Assembly: GCF_002846575.1 (NCBI RefSeq)
Contig: NZ_PJND01000009.1
Coordinates: 1 to 64,000, forward strand
DNA: 64,000 nucleotides
Direction: 5' to 3'
Origin: Flavobacterium lindanitolerans
GTDB taxonomy: Bacteria; Bacteroidota; Bacteroidia; Flavobacteriales; Flavobacteriaceae
The translations under genes and the position numbers were made by a program. Shown here in pieces: positions 55,447 through 63,001 of this stretch (position 1 is its first letter; every line of letters begins with the position of its first letter). The notes beneath the pieces were generated by a model. That model made no database searches. It saw only the letters and a program-made list of their open reading frames with translations, and was not told where the DNA came from.

Positions 55447-55797
55447 AAGCGAATGTAGTGATGTTTTTAATAGGCTGTTTTCTATAAAAGCATTCTTTTT
55501 AGAAATTTATTAACAATTGAAATCCAATGGAATACAGGAGAGGGTCAGTCGGCTACAACTTGAATTCCAGGCTGTCTAGTGGTCCAGCCTGAAACAAAGG
55601 AAAGGATCATCGGATAACTGCTATCTGCAGCTTTCTGCCTCCGCTACGCCATTCCTAGCGTGAGGCAACATTGCGTGGTATTTGGAAAAGTATATTTTGA
55701 TAAAGGCTTATACGGGGTCGTCGACAAAGATATAAAAACGGAGTAAACTCCGTTAATTTTAAATTAAATTTCTTGCGTCTATGTGCAATTTTGCATT
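55447..55797. other. Divergent spacer with an ATPase Walker B relic
   Basis: It lies between the Rhs operon and the small HTH gene. At 55715-55732 the sequence GGGTCGTCGACAAAGATA differs by one base from 44669-44686, the Walker B coding stretch of the broken ATPase, and reads FYIFVDDPV then a stop on the minus strand. Otherwise no feature is seen. Confidence 0.45.
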
Positions 55798-56085
55798 ATG
55801 GAGAAAGAACTGAACGAAATCAAGAAACAGCTGACAGCCAGAATACATCTTGTCTTCCTAAAAGACTTCAATGGAAACAAGACGCTGTTCGCGAGGACGG
55901 TCGGCTGCGACGAGAAAGCGATCAGGCTGCTGTTCGATTTCGGTCAGGGCATGTCTCTCAATCTTCTGCTTAAAATCTCCCGTGCGATCGGCAAGACCCC
56001 AAGCGAGCTACTGGATGGGCTGGCTCTTCCGCACGATGTCGAGGTTCCACTGCCCAACAAAAGAAAGCCTACAAAAAAGGGTTAA
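55798..56085 (+). CDS. Small HTH-like regulator
   Basis: The ATG giving MEKELNEIKKQLTARIHLVF is preferred over one 15 bp upstream, giving 95 residues. A helix-turn-helix is indicated by NKTLFARTVGCDEKAIRLLF, then SLNLLLKISRAIGKTPSELL. The C-terminus is basic (PNKRKPTKKG). The G+C is higher than in flanking core genes. It is divergent to the Rhs operon and may control it; no operator was identified. Confidence 0.7.
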   Translation: MEKELNEIKKQLTARIHLVFLKDFNGNKTLFARTVGCDEKAIRLLFDFGQGMSLNLLLKISRAIGKTPSELLDGLALPHDVEVPLPNKRKPTKKG

Positions 56086-56278
56086 CACTTTTATGCACGT
56101 CTCCTAAATTTCGACTTATTTTCTTTATTATTTACGATGCATCCTGCTGCTATCTGCCCTTGTTGTGCTATAGATTTCGCATAGGCCGGCTTATATTTTT
56201 TGGCTGAAATTAATTTTATTTAAATCAAGTTGTTAGCGTGCTTTATGTGTTGATATACAGTTGTTTACATTGTTTTTC

Positions 56279-56310
56279 GTGGCACTTTTTTTTAGAAAAA
56301 AAAGTGCCAC
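56279..56310. repeat. Perfect palindrome GTGGCAC-T8-AG-A8-GTGCCAC
   Basis: 15-bp arms with a 2-nt centre. It can act as a bidirectional terminator of the HTH gene, or be a recombination or extrusion site; the T and A runs lie inside the stem, which is unusual for a terminator. Confidence 0.6.
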
Positions 56311-56370
56311 AGATTTACCATATATACTTTGTAAATTTTTGAAAATTTTGTAGGTAGGCCGTAAAACAGA

Positions 56371-56402
56371 AAAACCTGCGAATTTCAAAATTCGCAGGTT
56401 TT
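56371..56402. terminator. Perfect palindrome, probable terminator
   Basis: AAAACCTGCGAATTT-CA-AAATTCGCAGGTTTT, 15-bp arms. It probably ends the tRNA-Val transcript (minus strand) or the HTH gene (plus strand). Confidence 0.6.
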
Positions 56403-56463
56403 ACGTCTCTCTTCAGATATTTTTTGCAAAAGAAACGGCAATTTAATGCCATCTTCAATCAGG

Positions 56464-56487
56464 TTGTGGGCGATGAGGGATTCGAAC
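56464..56487. repeat. Right attachment repeat, within tRNA-Val(UAC)
   Basis: The 24 bases equal 44063-44086. Here they form the natural 3' end and T-arm of the intact tRNA gene. Confidence 0.85.
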
Positions 56488-56541
56488 CCCCGACCCTCTG
56501 GGTGTAAACCAGATGCTCTGAACCAACTGAGCTAATCGCCC
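56467..56541 (-). tRNA. tRNA-Val (anticodon UAC)
   Basis: Acceptor arms GGGCGAT/ATCGCCC pair; anticodon stem CTGGT/ACCAG-type holds loop TTTACAC, giving anticodon UAC; T-arm GGGTTCGAATCCC. It remains whole and is the integration target of the island. Confidence 0.93.
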
Positions 56542-56601
56542 CAATTGCGAGTGCAAATATACACGAACTATTTGTATTTGCAAGCGTTTCACCTGCTTTT
56601 T

Positions 56602-56988
56602 TTAATCTTTTTTTATTTCGTTCAGAAGGACCTTGTCTGAATAATTAACCATGGAAACCGTAATTGGTTCGCCTTTAGTGTTTTTGCCTTTTATAAAATA
56701 AATTTTGCCTCCTTTAAATGGCTCATTACTTTTCGAGAAATCAACATCGCCATATTGCATGCAGTTCTTAACATCCTGTAATGTTACCCAATTTTCTTTT
56801 AAAGTGGCTTCGGATTCCGCACTGTAATGAAGCGGCTTTTTTCTTAAATCCTGAAGTACGCGACAGTTGGGTAAATAACAGAAACTTACATTTCTGGATT
56901 CGGCTTTGGCCTGAAGAAAATAAACGACAATTATGGTTCCTAGTAATAATCCTCCCAGATAATAGGCGAGGCGTTGTGAAAATTTCAT
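56602..56988 (-). CDS. DUF4258-like small exported protein
   Basis: The ATG giving MKFSQRLAYYLGGLLLG is preferred to a start 39 bp upstream that overlaps ald; 128 residues. One N-terminal membrane segment (residues about 7-26) anchors it. The rest (VSFCYLPNCRVLQDLRKKPL, LQDVKNCMQYGDVDFSKS, PITVSMVNYSDKVLL) resembles the DUF4258 pattern of a small beta-rich domain. Function unknown. It follows ald on the same strand. Confidence 0.65.
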   Translation of the reverse strand: MKFSQRLAYYLGGLLLGTIIVVYFLQAKAESRNVSFCYLPNCRVLQDLRKKPLHYSAESEATLKENWVTLQDVKNCMQYGDVDFSKSNEPFKGGKIYFIKGKNTKGEPITVSMVNYSDKVLLNEIKKD

Positions 56989-57016
56989 TAGAATTGATTT
57001 TGGCGCAAAGATAAGA

Positions 57017-58210
57017 TTAAAAAACAATTAAATTGATGTCGCTTCCCGGCAAATCAAACCAATCTGCAATGGTTTTATTGGTCAGTATGCCATGATAAAA
57101 GTAAACTCCGTTTTTGAGTCCTTTGTTGCAGCGGATGGCACTTTCAATTCCACCATCTTCGGCAATCTGTAATAGGGAAGGAGTAATAATGTTGCTGATG
57201 GAAAGTGAAGCTGTTTTAGAATAACGTGAAGGTATGTTGGGCACGCAATAGTGGATTACATCATTCTTAATAAACGTAGGTTTTTCATGCGTGGTCACTT
57301 CCGAGGTTTCAAAGCAACCTCCGGTATCAATACTGACATCTACAATTACAGCGCCTTTTTTCATATGTTCGACCATTGTTTCTGAAACCACTACAGGGCA
57401 TCGGTCTTTACCTTTCATCGCACCTATGGCCACATCACATCTGCGTAAGGCTTTTAGTAAAGATTTAGGCTGTATGGTCGAAGTAAAAATTCTTTGGTTC
57501 AGGTTGTTCTGTAGTCTGCGTAGTTTTGTAATAGAGTTATCAAAAACTTTTACGTTGGCTCCAAGACCAATGGCAGTTCTTGCAGCAAATTCAGCTACCG
57601 TTCCTGCCCCTATAATGACAACTTCAGTAGGAGGTACTCCGGTAATATTACCAAAAAGAAGCCCTTTCCCGAATTGGTTATTAATCATTAATTCGGCAGC
57701 AATGAGTATAGATCCGGTTCCAGCAATTTCACTTAGTGATTTTACTGCAGGATAGGAGCCGTCATCATCTTTTATGAATTCAAAAGCAAGTGCCGTAATT
57801 TTTTTTCTGGCTAGAGCCTCAAAATATTCTTTTTTACGGGTTTTGATTTGTAATGCAGAAATAACAAGCGAATTGCTGTTCATCATTTCAATCTCCGGCA
57901 ATGTCAATGGTTCGACCTTTAAGACCATTGGGCAGTTGAATACTTTTTTTGTATCCTGTGTGATTTCAGCACCGGCATTGCTGTATTCCTGGTCACTATA
58001 ACTGGAACTTTCTCCGGCTCCGGCTTCAATCAAAATACGGTGCCCATGAGAGGTTAACGTATTCACGGCATCGGGAGTCAGGCAGATTCGGCGTTCCTGA
58101 AAAGAAGATTCTTTAGGGATTCCAATGAACAGGTCGCTTTTTTTGCGTGCAACTTCCAGCTTTTCCTCCTGTGGAATCAACTGCTGCTTGGTGAAAGGTG
58201 TGAATGACAT
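57017..58210 (-). CDS. ald: Alanine dehydrogenase
   Basis: The 397-residue NAD enzyme interconverts alanine and pyruvate. Substrate-binding start IGIPKESSFQERRICLTPDA, lysine in CPMVLKVEPLT, nucleotide fold VVIIGAGTVAEFAARTAIGLGA, and the late VDVSIDTGGCFETS are present. It is a little longer than the usual 370 because of an N-terminal extension of about 25 residues. It belongs to the conserved Flavobacterium block ald-tsaE-porX. Confidence 0.9.
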   Translation of the reverse strand: MSFTPFTKQQLIPQEEKLEVARKKSDLFIGIPKESSFQERRICLTPDAVNTLTSHGHRILIEAGAGESSSYSDQEYSNAGAEITQDTKKVFNCPMVLKVEPLTLPEIEMMNSNSLVISALQIKTRKKEYFEALARKKITALAFEFIKDDDGSYPAVKSLSEIAGTGSILIAAELMINNQFGKGLLFGNITGVPPTEVVIIGAGTVAEFAARTAIGLGANVKVFDNSITKLRRLQNNLNQRIFTSTIQPKSLLKALRRCDVAIGAMKGKDRCPVVVSETMVEHMKKGAVIVDVSIDTGGCFETSEVTTHEKPTFIKNDVIHYCVPNIPSRYSKTASLSISNIITPSLLQIAEDGGIESAIRCNKGLKNGVYFYHGILTNKTIADWFDLPGSDINLIVF

Positions 58211-58288
58211 ATTTCCTGCTGTGTATTAAAGGTCTAAGTTAAGAAAAAGTTATGAAGTCGCAAGAGTTCAGTACTATAAAAATTAACA

Positions 58289-58319
58289 ACCCTGGCAGGG
58301 TTTTAAAACCTGTCAGGGT
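58289..58319. terminator. Inverted repeat after tsaE
   Basis: ACCCTGGCAGG-TTTT/AAAA-CCTGTCAGGGT. It lies between the tsaE stop and the ald start, so it may end the tsaE transcript or be a copy of an interspersed palindrome. Confidence 0.55.
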
Positions 58320-58332
58320 GAGTTTTTAAAAA

Positions 58333-58740
58333 TTATTTTAATGTCAGTTTTCTTTTTCCGTCCTTTTCAACTTTTATCGTAATAATCGAATGTTCGGAAG
58401 GGATAAGACTAGGAATTTTTTCAGCCCATTCAATAAAGCACCATTCTCCGGAATAAAGATATTCATCGACTCCCATGTCATAAGCTTCACTTTCATTATT
58501 CAAACGATAAACATCAAAATGATAGACAATTTCACCGCCATCAGTTTCATATTCATTAACTAAAGAAAATGTAGGACTTGAAGTCGCGTTAGAAACTCCC
58601 AAAGCTTTGGAAAGTGCCTTAATCATAGTTGTTTTTCCGGCTCCCATGTCGCCATGAAACAATATGACTTTATGCGGCTTCTGTACTAATATTTTTTGAG
58701 CGACCTGATTGATTTCATCAAGCGTAAATTGTATTTCCAT
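58333..58740 (-). CDS. tsaE: tRNA threonylcarbamoyladenosine ATPase TsaE
   Basis: The 135-residue ATPase has Walker A FHGDMGAGKTTMIKAL, switch region SSPTFSLVNEY, FHFDVYRL and GEWCFIEWAEKIP, all typical of TsaE, which works with TsaB and TsaD to make t6A at position 37 of ANN-decoding tRNAs. It lies 13 bp downstream of porX. Confidence 0.95.
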   Translation of the reverse strand: MEIQFTLDEINQVAQKILVQKPHKVILFHGDMGAGKTTMIKALSKALGVSNATSSPTFSLVNEYETDGGEIVYHFDVYRLNNESEAYDMGVDEYLYSGEWCFIEWAEKIPSLIPSEHSIITIKVEKDGKRKLTLK

Positions 58741-58753
58741 AGATTCAAAAGGT

Positions 58754-60307
58754 CTATTTCGGGTTGAATACCAAAAACGGAATAATCATTTCTTCCAGCG
58801 ATATACCACCGTGCTGATAGGTATTTCTGTAATAGCTGACATAGTGGTTATAATTGTTCACATAAGCTAGGAAATAATCATTTTTTGCAAAAATATAAGA
58901 ACTGCTCATATTTATGGCAGGCAGTTGTATGCTTTTTGGATCTTTTATGGCAAAAACATCTTTTTCTTCATAGGTAAGGCTTCTTCCTGTTTTGTAACGA
59001 AGATTCAGGCTGGTATTTCTGTCACCAATTACTTTTGATGGGTTTTTTACGTTTATCGTACCGTGGTCCGTTGTCAGAATCAGGCGGAATCCTAATTGCT
59101 GTGCTTGCTGTATGATTTCTAAAAGAGGCGAATTTTTAAACCAGCTCAAAGTAAGAGAGCGGTAGGCCTTGTCATTGGAAGCCAGTTCTTTTACCACTTC
59201 CATTTCGGTTTTGGCATGCGAAAGCATATCCACGAAATTATAAACAACCGTAACCAGATCGTTGTTTTTCAATGTCTTGAAATTGTCAACCAGTTTTTTT
59301 CCTCCTGCAAAATTGGTGATTTTGAAATAATCCTGTTTGATATTCATTCCGAGGCGTTTCAACTGTTCGGTAAGAAATTCAGCTTCGTATAAATTTTTCC
59401 CCCCGTCTTCTACATCATTTTTCCAGTATTGCGGGTACTTTTTCTCCATTTCTAAAGGCGTCAATCCTGAAAAAATAGCATTTCTGGCATATTGGGTTGC
59501 AGTAGGTAATATGGAGAAAAAAGGCGTTTCTTTTTCCAGTTTGTAATGGTTGGCAACCACACTTTCAAAGGCTTTCCATTGATCATAGCGCAGGTTGTCG
59601 ATAACTACAAACAATATAGGGCGGTCTTTTTTCTTTAATTCCGGAAGAACCAATTCTTTAAAAAGTGTGTGTGATAAGGTAGGCCTGTCTGCATTTTGTT
59701 GGAACCAGTCTTCATAATTACGTTCTATAAACTTTCCAAATTGGGAATTGGCTTCTACTTTTTGGGATTCCAGGATTTCAAACATGCTCTGGTCGTCAAT
59801 ATTTTCAAGTTCTAGTTCCCAATACAGTAATTTTTGATACAGTTCTATCCAATCCTCATAAGAATTCACCATAGCCAGTTCCATAGAAATCTTTCTGAAT
59901 TCTTTTTGGTAGTCCAGTGTGGTCTTTTCAGAAACAAGTCTTGTATTGTCAAGATTTTTTTTAAGGCTAAGAAGTATTTGATTTGGATTAACCGGTTTGA
60001 TTAGATAATCTGCAATTTTGGAGCCAATGGCTTCTTCCATGATATATTCTTCCTCACTTTTTGTAATCATGATGATTGGGGTGGCGGTCTTTTTTTCTTT
60101 CATTTCAGAAAGTGTTTCCAGACCACTCATTCCGGGCATGTTCTCATCAAGAAAAACAATATCAAAATTGCCTTCTTCGAAGATGTCTATTGCATCCCGA
60201 CCATTATTGCAAGTGGTTACGTCATAGTTTTTTTTCTCAAGAAACAGAATGTGAGGTTTAAGCAGATCAATTTCATCATCAACCCAGAGTATCTTTATTT
60301 TGTCCAT
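58754..60307 (-). CDS. porX: PorX response regulator with PglZ phosphatase domain
   Basis: The 517-residue protein has a receiver domain (WVDDEIDLLKPHILFLE, phospho-site IVFLDENMPGMSG, KPVNPNQILL), a helical linker, and a PglZ/alkaline phosphatase-like domain with ILFVVIDNLRYDQW, FFSILPTATQYARNAIFSG and LTTDHGTINVKNPS. It is the known PorX architecture. PorX works with PorY and SigP to control T9SS genes and may hydrolyse cyclic oligonucleotides. It fits the several T9SS cargo genes in this window. A possible -7 box (TATTTTTG) lies at 60398-60405. Confidence 0.95.
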   Translation of the reverse strand: MDKIKILWVDDEIDLLKPHILFLEKKNYDVTTCNNGRDAIDIFEEGNFDIVFLDENMPGMSGLETLSEMKEKKTATPIIMITKSEEEYIMEEAIGSKIADYLIKPVNPNQILLSLKKNLDNTRLVSEKTTLDYQKEFRKISMELAMVNSYEDWIELYQKLLYWELELENIDDQSMFEILESQKVEANSQFGKFIERNYEDWFQQNADRPTLSHTLFKELVLPELKKKDRPILFVVIDNLRYDQWKAFESVVANHYKLEKETPFFSILPTATQYARNAIFSGLTPLEMEKKYPQYWKNDVEDGGKNLYEAEFLTEQLKRLGMNIKQDYFKITNFAGGKKLVDNFKTLKNNDLVTVVYNFVDMLSHAKTEMEVVKELASNDKAYRSLTLSWFKNSPLLEIIQQAQQLGFRLILTTDHGTINVKNPSKVIGDRNTSLNLRYKTGRSLTYEEKDVFAIKDPKSIQLPAINMSSSYIFAKNDYFLAYVNNYNHYVSYYRNTYQHGGISLEEMIIPFLVFNPK

Positions 60308-60518
60308 ATTTTTCGGATAGGTTTATCGTAACAATTACATCGCAATTTAACACTTTTGTCTTTCGAATCTCTTAAAATTTATGTAAAAATAAACCAACAA
60401 AAATACGTTATAATAAAGTTCAATTTTATGATTTTTATTCTCAAAAAATCTAAAAATAAGGTATGGATATATTTTATTTAAAATAGATGTAAATTATTGA
60501 AATATAAACATTTAATTT

Positions 60519-60547
60519 TTGTTTTAACTATTTTTTTAGTAAATTTA
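60519..60547 (+). promoter_or_regulatory. Promoter of the 83-residue protein gene
   Basis: TTG (60519-60521), 18-nt spacer, TAAATTTA (60540-60547, one mismatch to TAnnTTTG). Confidence 0.4.
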
Positions 60548-60588
60548 CGATAGTTAAATGGCTTGTATAACTTAACACTTTTGCAATC

Positions 60589-60840
60589 ATGGAAACGGAC
60601 AGAAACAAAACAATTGAAGAATGGGATGGAGAATGGTTTGGCGGTAATCAAACGCTTGCCTACAATAACATGCAAAACCTAAAGTATCTTGAATCAGATG
60701 AGTTCAATGAAAAAGCAAAGGTTATGTTTGAAAAATCTCTTGAAGAAGATCATGTTGATTACAGACCACATTCTTTTACGAGATCCTCATTGAGGACGCC
60801 TGAAGCCAGGGTAATAACGGAGAACATCCCTGACCGATAG
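60589..60840 (+). CDS. Small cytosolic protein of unknown function
   Basis: The 83-residue protein is hydrophilic, with helical stretches (TIEEWDGEWFGGNQTLAYNN, FNEKAKVMFEKSLEEDHVDY) and a basic C-terminus (RSSLRTPEARV). No signal peptide and no motif I recognise. It has its own likely promoter and is followed by a terminator, so it is a stand-alone gene divergent to porX. Confidence 0.65.
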   Translation: METDRNKTIEEWDGEWFGGNQTLAYNNMQNLKYLESDEFNEKAKVMFEKSLEEDHVDYRPHSFTRSSLRTPEARVITENIPDR

Positions 60841-60900
60841 GCATTGATGGACAAGTTCGGAATTTTTCGGACAAATTTATTTTAGTTAGCGAATATAAAA

Positions 60901-60927
60901 ACAAAAGGCTCATTTCGAGCCTTTTGT
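60901..60927. terminator. Bidirectional terminator
   Basis: ACAAAAGGCTC-ATTTC-GAGCCTTTTGT, 11-bp arms; it lies between the 83-residue gene and the small lipoprotein gene, whose stop codon touches it. Confidence 0.7.
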
Positions 60928-61073
60928 TATTTGGTATAAGTGCTGTCTATTTTAGCAGCCTGTTTTTCCTGACTGTTATCACTTGAAGTGCCATCGTCGC
61001 AATTACTGCAACCTGCTATAAATGCTACCAATAGAAGCAATAGTGATATTACGAATTTTGTGTTAGTTTTCAT
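60927..61073 (-). CDS. 48-residue lipoprotein
   Basis: Starting from ATG, MKTNTKFVISLLLLLVAFIA leads to GCSNCDDG. The lipobox cysteine is residue 22, and the acidic residues after it resemble a surface lipoprotein export signal. The mature peptide is only 27 residues, ending AAKIDSTYTK. It is close to porX, but no link can be shown. Function unknown. Confidence 0.65.
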   Translation of the reverse strand: MKTNTKFVISLLLLLVAFIAGCSNCDDGTSSDNSQEKQAAKIDSTYTK

Positions 61074-61183
61074 AAGATTGTGTTTTTTGTTCAATTTCAA
61101 ATATTCTAAAACAAAAGCGATTTCTTCTTATGTTTTTATTTTTTTTTGTTATACAATTCCACGGTTTAAATATACCGGAAAAT

Positions 61184-61216
61184 AAAAAGGTCTCCCGCAC
61201 TACTAGGAGACCTTTT
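61184..61216 (-). terminator. Terminator after the 107-residue exported protein gene
   Basis: AAAAGGTCTCC/GGAGACCTTTT with a 10-nt loop. Confidence 0.75.
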
Positions 61217-61237
61217 CTTCAATACTCTAAATAGAAT

Positions 61238-61561
61238 CTACTTATTTCTTGGTTTTTTCACGGGTTGTACACCCTTGCTACTATCTTTTGTGACAGGAGA
61301 TAGTTTGTCGGGATTCACTTTCGTGTTATTTTTTGATTGTTGCTGGTCTGCTGCCTTTTTTTCAGTTTCAAGCTTTTCTTCCTCTTTCTTTTTATCAGCA
61401 TCAATTCGGGCAGCTCTTTCCATTTGAGTTTGAGTAGGACGGGGAGGCTCCTGCTGTATTCTGTCTTGTATATCAGCCTGAGGGTTGTCGTCTTTATCAA
61501 TTTGGGCAGAACCAAAACCGAGGCCTGCAAAAAAAGCAATGGCTATAAATATCTTTTTCAT
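61238..61561 (-). CDS. Small exported charged protein
   Basis: The 107-residue protein has a signal peptide (MKKIFIAIAFFAGLGFGSAQ); the mature part is rich in charged residues, glutamine and proline (AARIDADKKKEEEKLETEKK), probably helical or disordered. No motif is recognised. It has its own terminator and is divergent to the HD protein gene. The location is predicted to be periplasmic. Confidence 0.7.
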   Translation of the reverse strand: MKKIFIAIAFFAGLGFGSAQIDKDDNPQADIQDRIQQEPPRPTQTQMERAARIDADKKKEEEKLETEKKAADQQQSKNNTKVNPDKLSPVTKDSSKGVQPVKKPRNK

Positions 61562-61706
61562 AATTTCTTTTTTTAGCTTTTTCGATACTTAAAGTTACGG
61601 CTTAAAAACTACCTGCTAAAGTTTGTAATCCTAATTAACTGCAATTTAACGGCATATATTAAATAGTGTTAATTATACTTTTTAGTTAAAAAATGGCTAA
61701 CTTGCT

Positions 61707-61714
61707 TATATTTG
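61707..61714 (+). promoter_or_regulatory. -7 promoter box of the HD-lpxD operon
   Basis: TATATTTG fits TAnnTTTG exactly. It overlaps the TTG at 61712, ruling that out as a start, and supports the GTG at 61733. Confidence 0.6.
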
Positions 61715-61732
61715 TACTCCAATTTAACAACA

Positions 61733-62971
61733 GTGAGCTATACGAACAAACTGAAAATATTTAATGATCCTATTTATGGGTTTATTACGATTCCGGATAC
61801 GCTTTTATATGATTTAATCCAACACCCTTATTTTCAGAGGCTTCGTAGGATTTCACAGATGGGATTATCATACCTGGTATATCCCGGTGCGCACCACACC
61901 CGATTCCATCATGCCTTAGGCTGCATGCACATTATGCAAAAGGCTGTTGAAGTATTACGGTATAAAGGCGTTATTATTTCAAATGAGGAAGAAAAAGCAT
62001 TATACATTGCAATTTTATTGCATGACATAGGACATGGCCCGTTTTCGCATGCTATGGAACACAGTATAGTAGAAAATGTAAATCATGAAGCAATTTCATT
62101 ATTATTTATGAATAAGCTTAATGAAGAGTTTGATGGACAGCTTACTTTGGCAATACGGGTTTTCAAAGGTGAATACCATAGAAAGTTTATGCTACAGCTT
62201 ATTTCGAGTCAGCTGGACATGGACAGGATGGATTATCTTAGAAGAGACAGTTTTTACTCGGGTGTTGCAGAAGGAAATATCAATTCGGACCGATTAATTC
62301 AGATGATGAATGTGGTTGATGATGTTTTGGTCATTGAAGAAAAAGGAATCTACTCTGTCGAAAAATTTCTGATGGCAAGAAGGCTTATGTACTGGCAGGC
62401 TTATCTTCATAAAACGAGCCTGGTAGCAGAAAATATGCTGGTTAGAGTACTCAAAAGAGCAAAGGAATTATCACAAAAAGGAGTCGTATTGCCGTGTAGT
62501 GAACCGTTATTGTATTTTATGCAGCATAAGGTTGAATTAAATGATTTTGACGATGCTGTTCTTGAAAGATTTTCACAACTGGATGACACCGATATTATTG
62601 CGGCTTTAAAAGCATGGCAAAATCATAATGATTTTATATTGAGTAATTTAAGTAAAATGATTGTGAATCGGGATTTGCTGAAAATTAAGCTCAGTAGCGA
62701 AAAATATACACCTGAAGATGTGGAAGACCTAAAATCAAAGTTGACTAATTTTTACAGGATTTCACAACAGGAAGCTTCCTATTTTATATTCAAAGGAAAA
62801 ATTAAAAACCAGGCCTATAATAAGGATGTTGAACCTATCAAAATATTAAAAAAGGATAGGACAATTGAAGATGTTGTTGAAGCTTCGGATCAGCTCAATC
62901 TCAAGGCACTTTCAAAGCCTGTAACCAAATATTTTATTTGTTTCCCAAAAGTACTTGCGGAAAATTCATAA
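61733..62971 (+). CDS. HD-domain phosphohydrolase
   Basis: The GTG giving (M)SYTNKLKIFNDPIYGFI is chosen because a promoter box overlaps the further upstream start; 412 residues. The HD motifs are HHTRFHHALGCMHIM, ILLHDIGHGPFSHAMEH and DMDRMDYLRRDSFYSG. These match the dNTPase-like HD family (SAMHD1/dGTPase relatives), so a nucleotide triphosphohydrolase role is likely. It is followed by lpxD after 30 bp, a conserved Flavobacterium neighbourhood. Confidence 0.9.
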   Translation: MSYTNKLKIFNDPIYGFITIPDTLLYDLIQHPYFQRLRRISQMGLSYLVYPGAHHTRFHHALGCMHIMQKAVEVLRYKGVIISNEEEKALYIAILLHDIGHGPFSHAMEHSIVENVNHEAISLLFMNKLNEEFDGQLTLAIRVFKGEYHRKFMLQLISSQLDMDRMDYLRRDSFYSGVAEGNINSDRLIQMMNVVDDVLVIEEKGIYSVEKFLMARRLMYWQAYLHKTSLVAENMLVRVLKRAKELSQKGVVLPCSEPLLYFMQHKVELNDFDDAVLERFSQLDDTDIIAALKAWQNHNDFILSNLSKMIVNRDLLKIKLSSEKYTPEDVEDLKSKLTNFYRISQQEASYFIFKGKIKNQAYNKDVEPIKILKKDRTIEDVVEASDQLNLKALSKPVTKYFICFPKVLAENS

Positions 62972-63001
62972 ATAAAATCAAATTTTTATATTTTTGTCAA
63001 G

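Larger units (their letters stand above)
56086..56466. other. Right island margin
   Basis: No gene is seen. Two perfect 32-bp palindromes with 2-nt centres lie here (56279-56310 and 56371-56402). The border repeat begins at 56464. Confidence 0.6.
44063..56487. mobile_element. 12.4-kb genomic island inserted at tRNA-Val(UAC)
   Basis: It is bounded by 24-bp direct repeats of the tRNA 3' end. The content differs from the flanks: Rhs toxin operon, XRE-S24 repressor, beheaded Y-family polymerase, broken ATPase, a small HTH gene, and visibly more G+C in several genes. No integrase, relaxase or transposase is seen, so it is probably a decayed or satellite element. Genes carried on the plus strand are few (two regulators). 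Confidence 0.8.

Noticed and set aside
62989..62996. TATTTTTG box just before lpxD
   Set aside because: It would place the transcript start on the ATG; lpxD follows the HD gene by 30 bp and is more simply co-transcribed.
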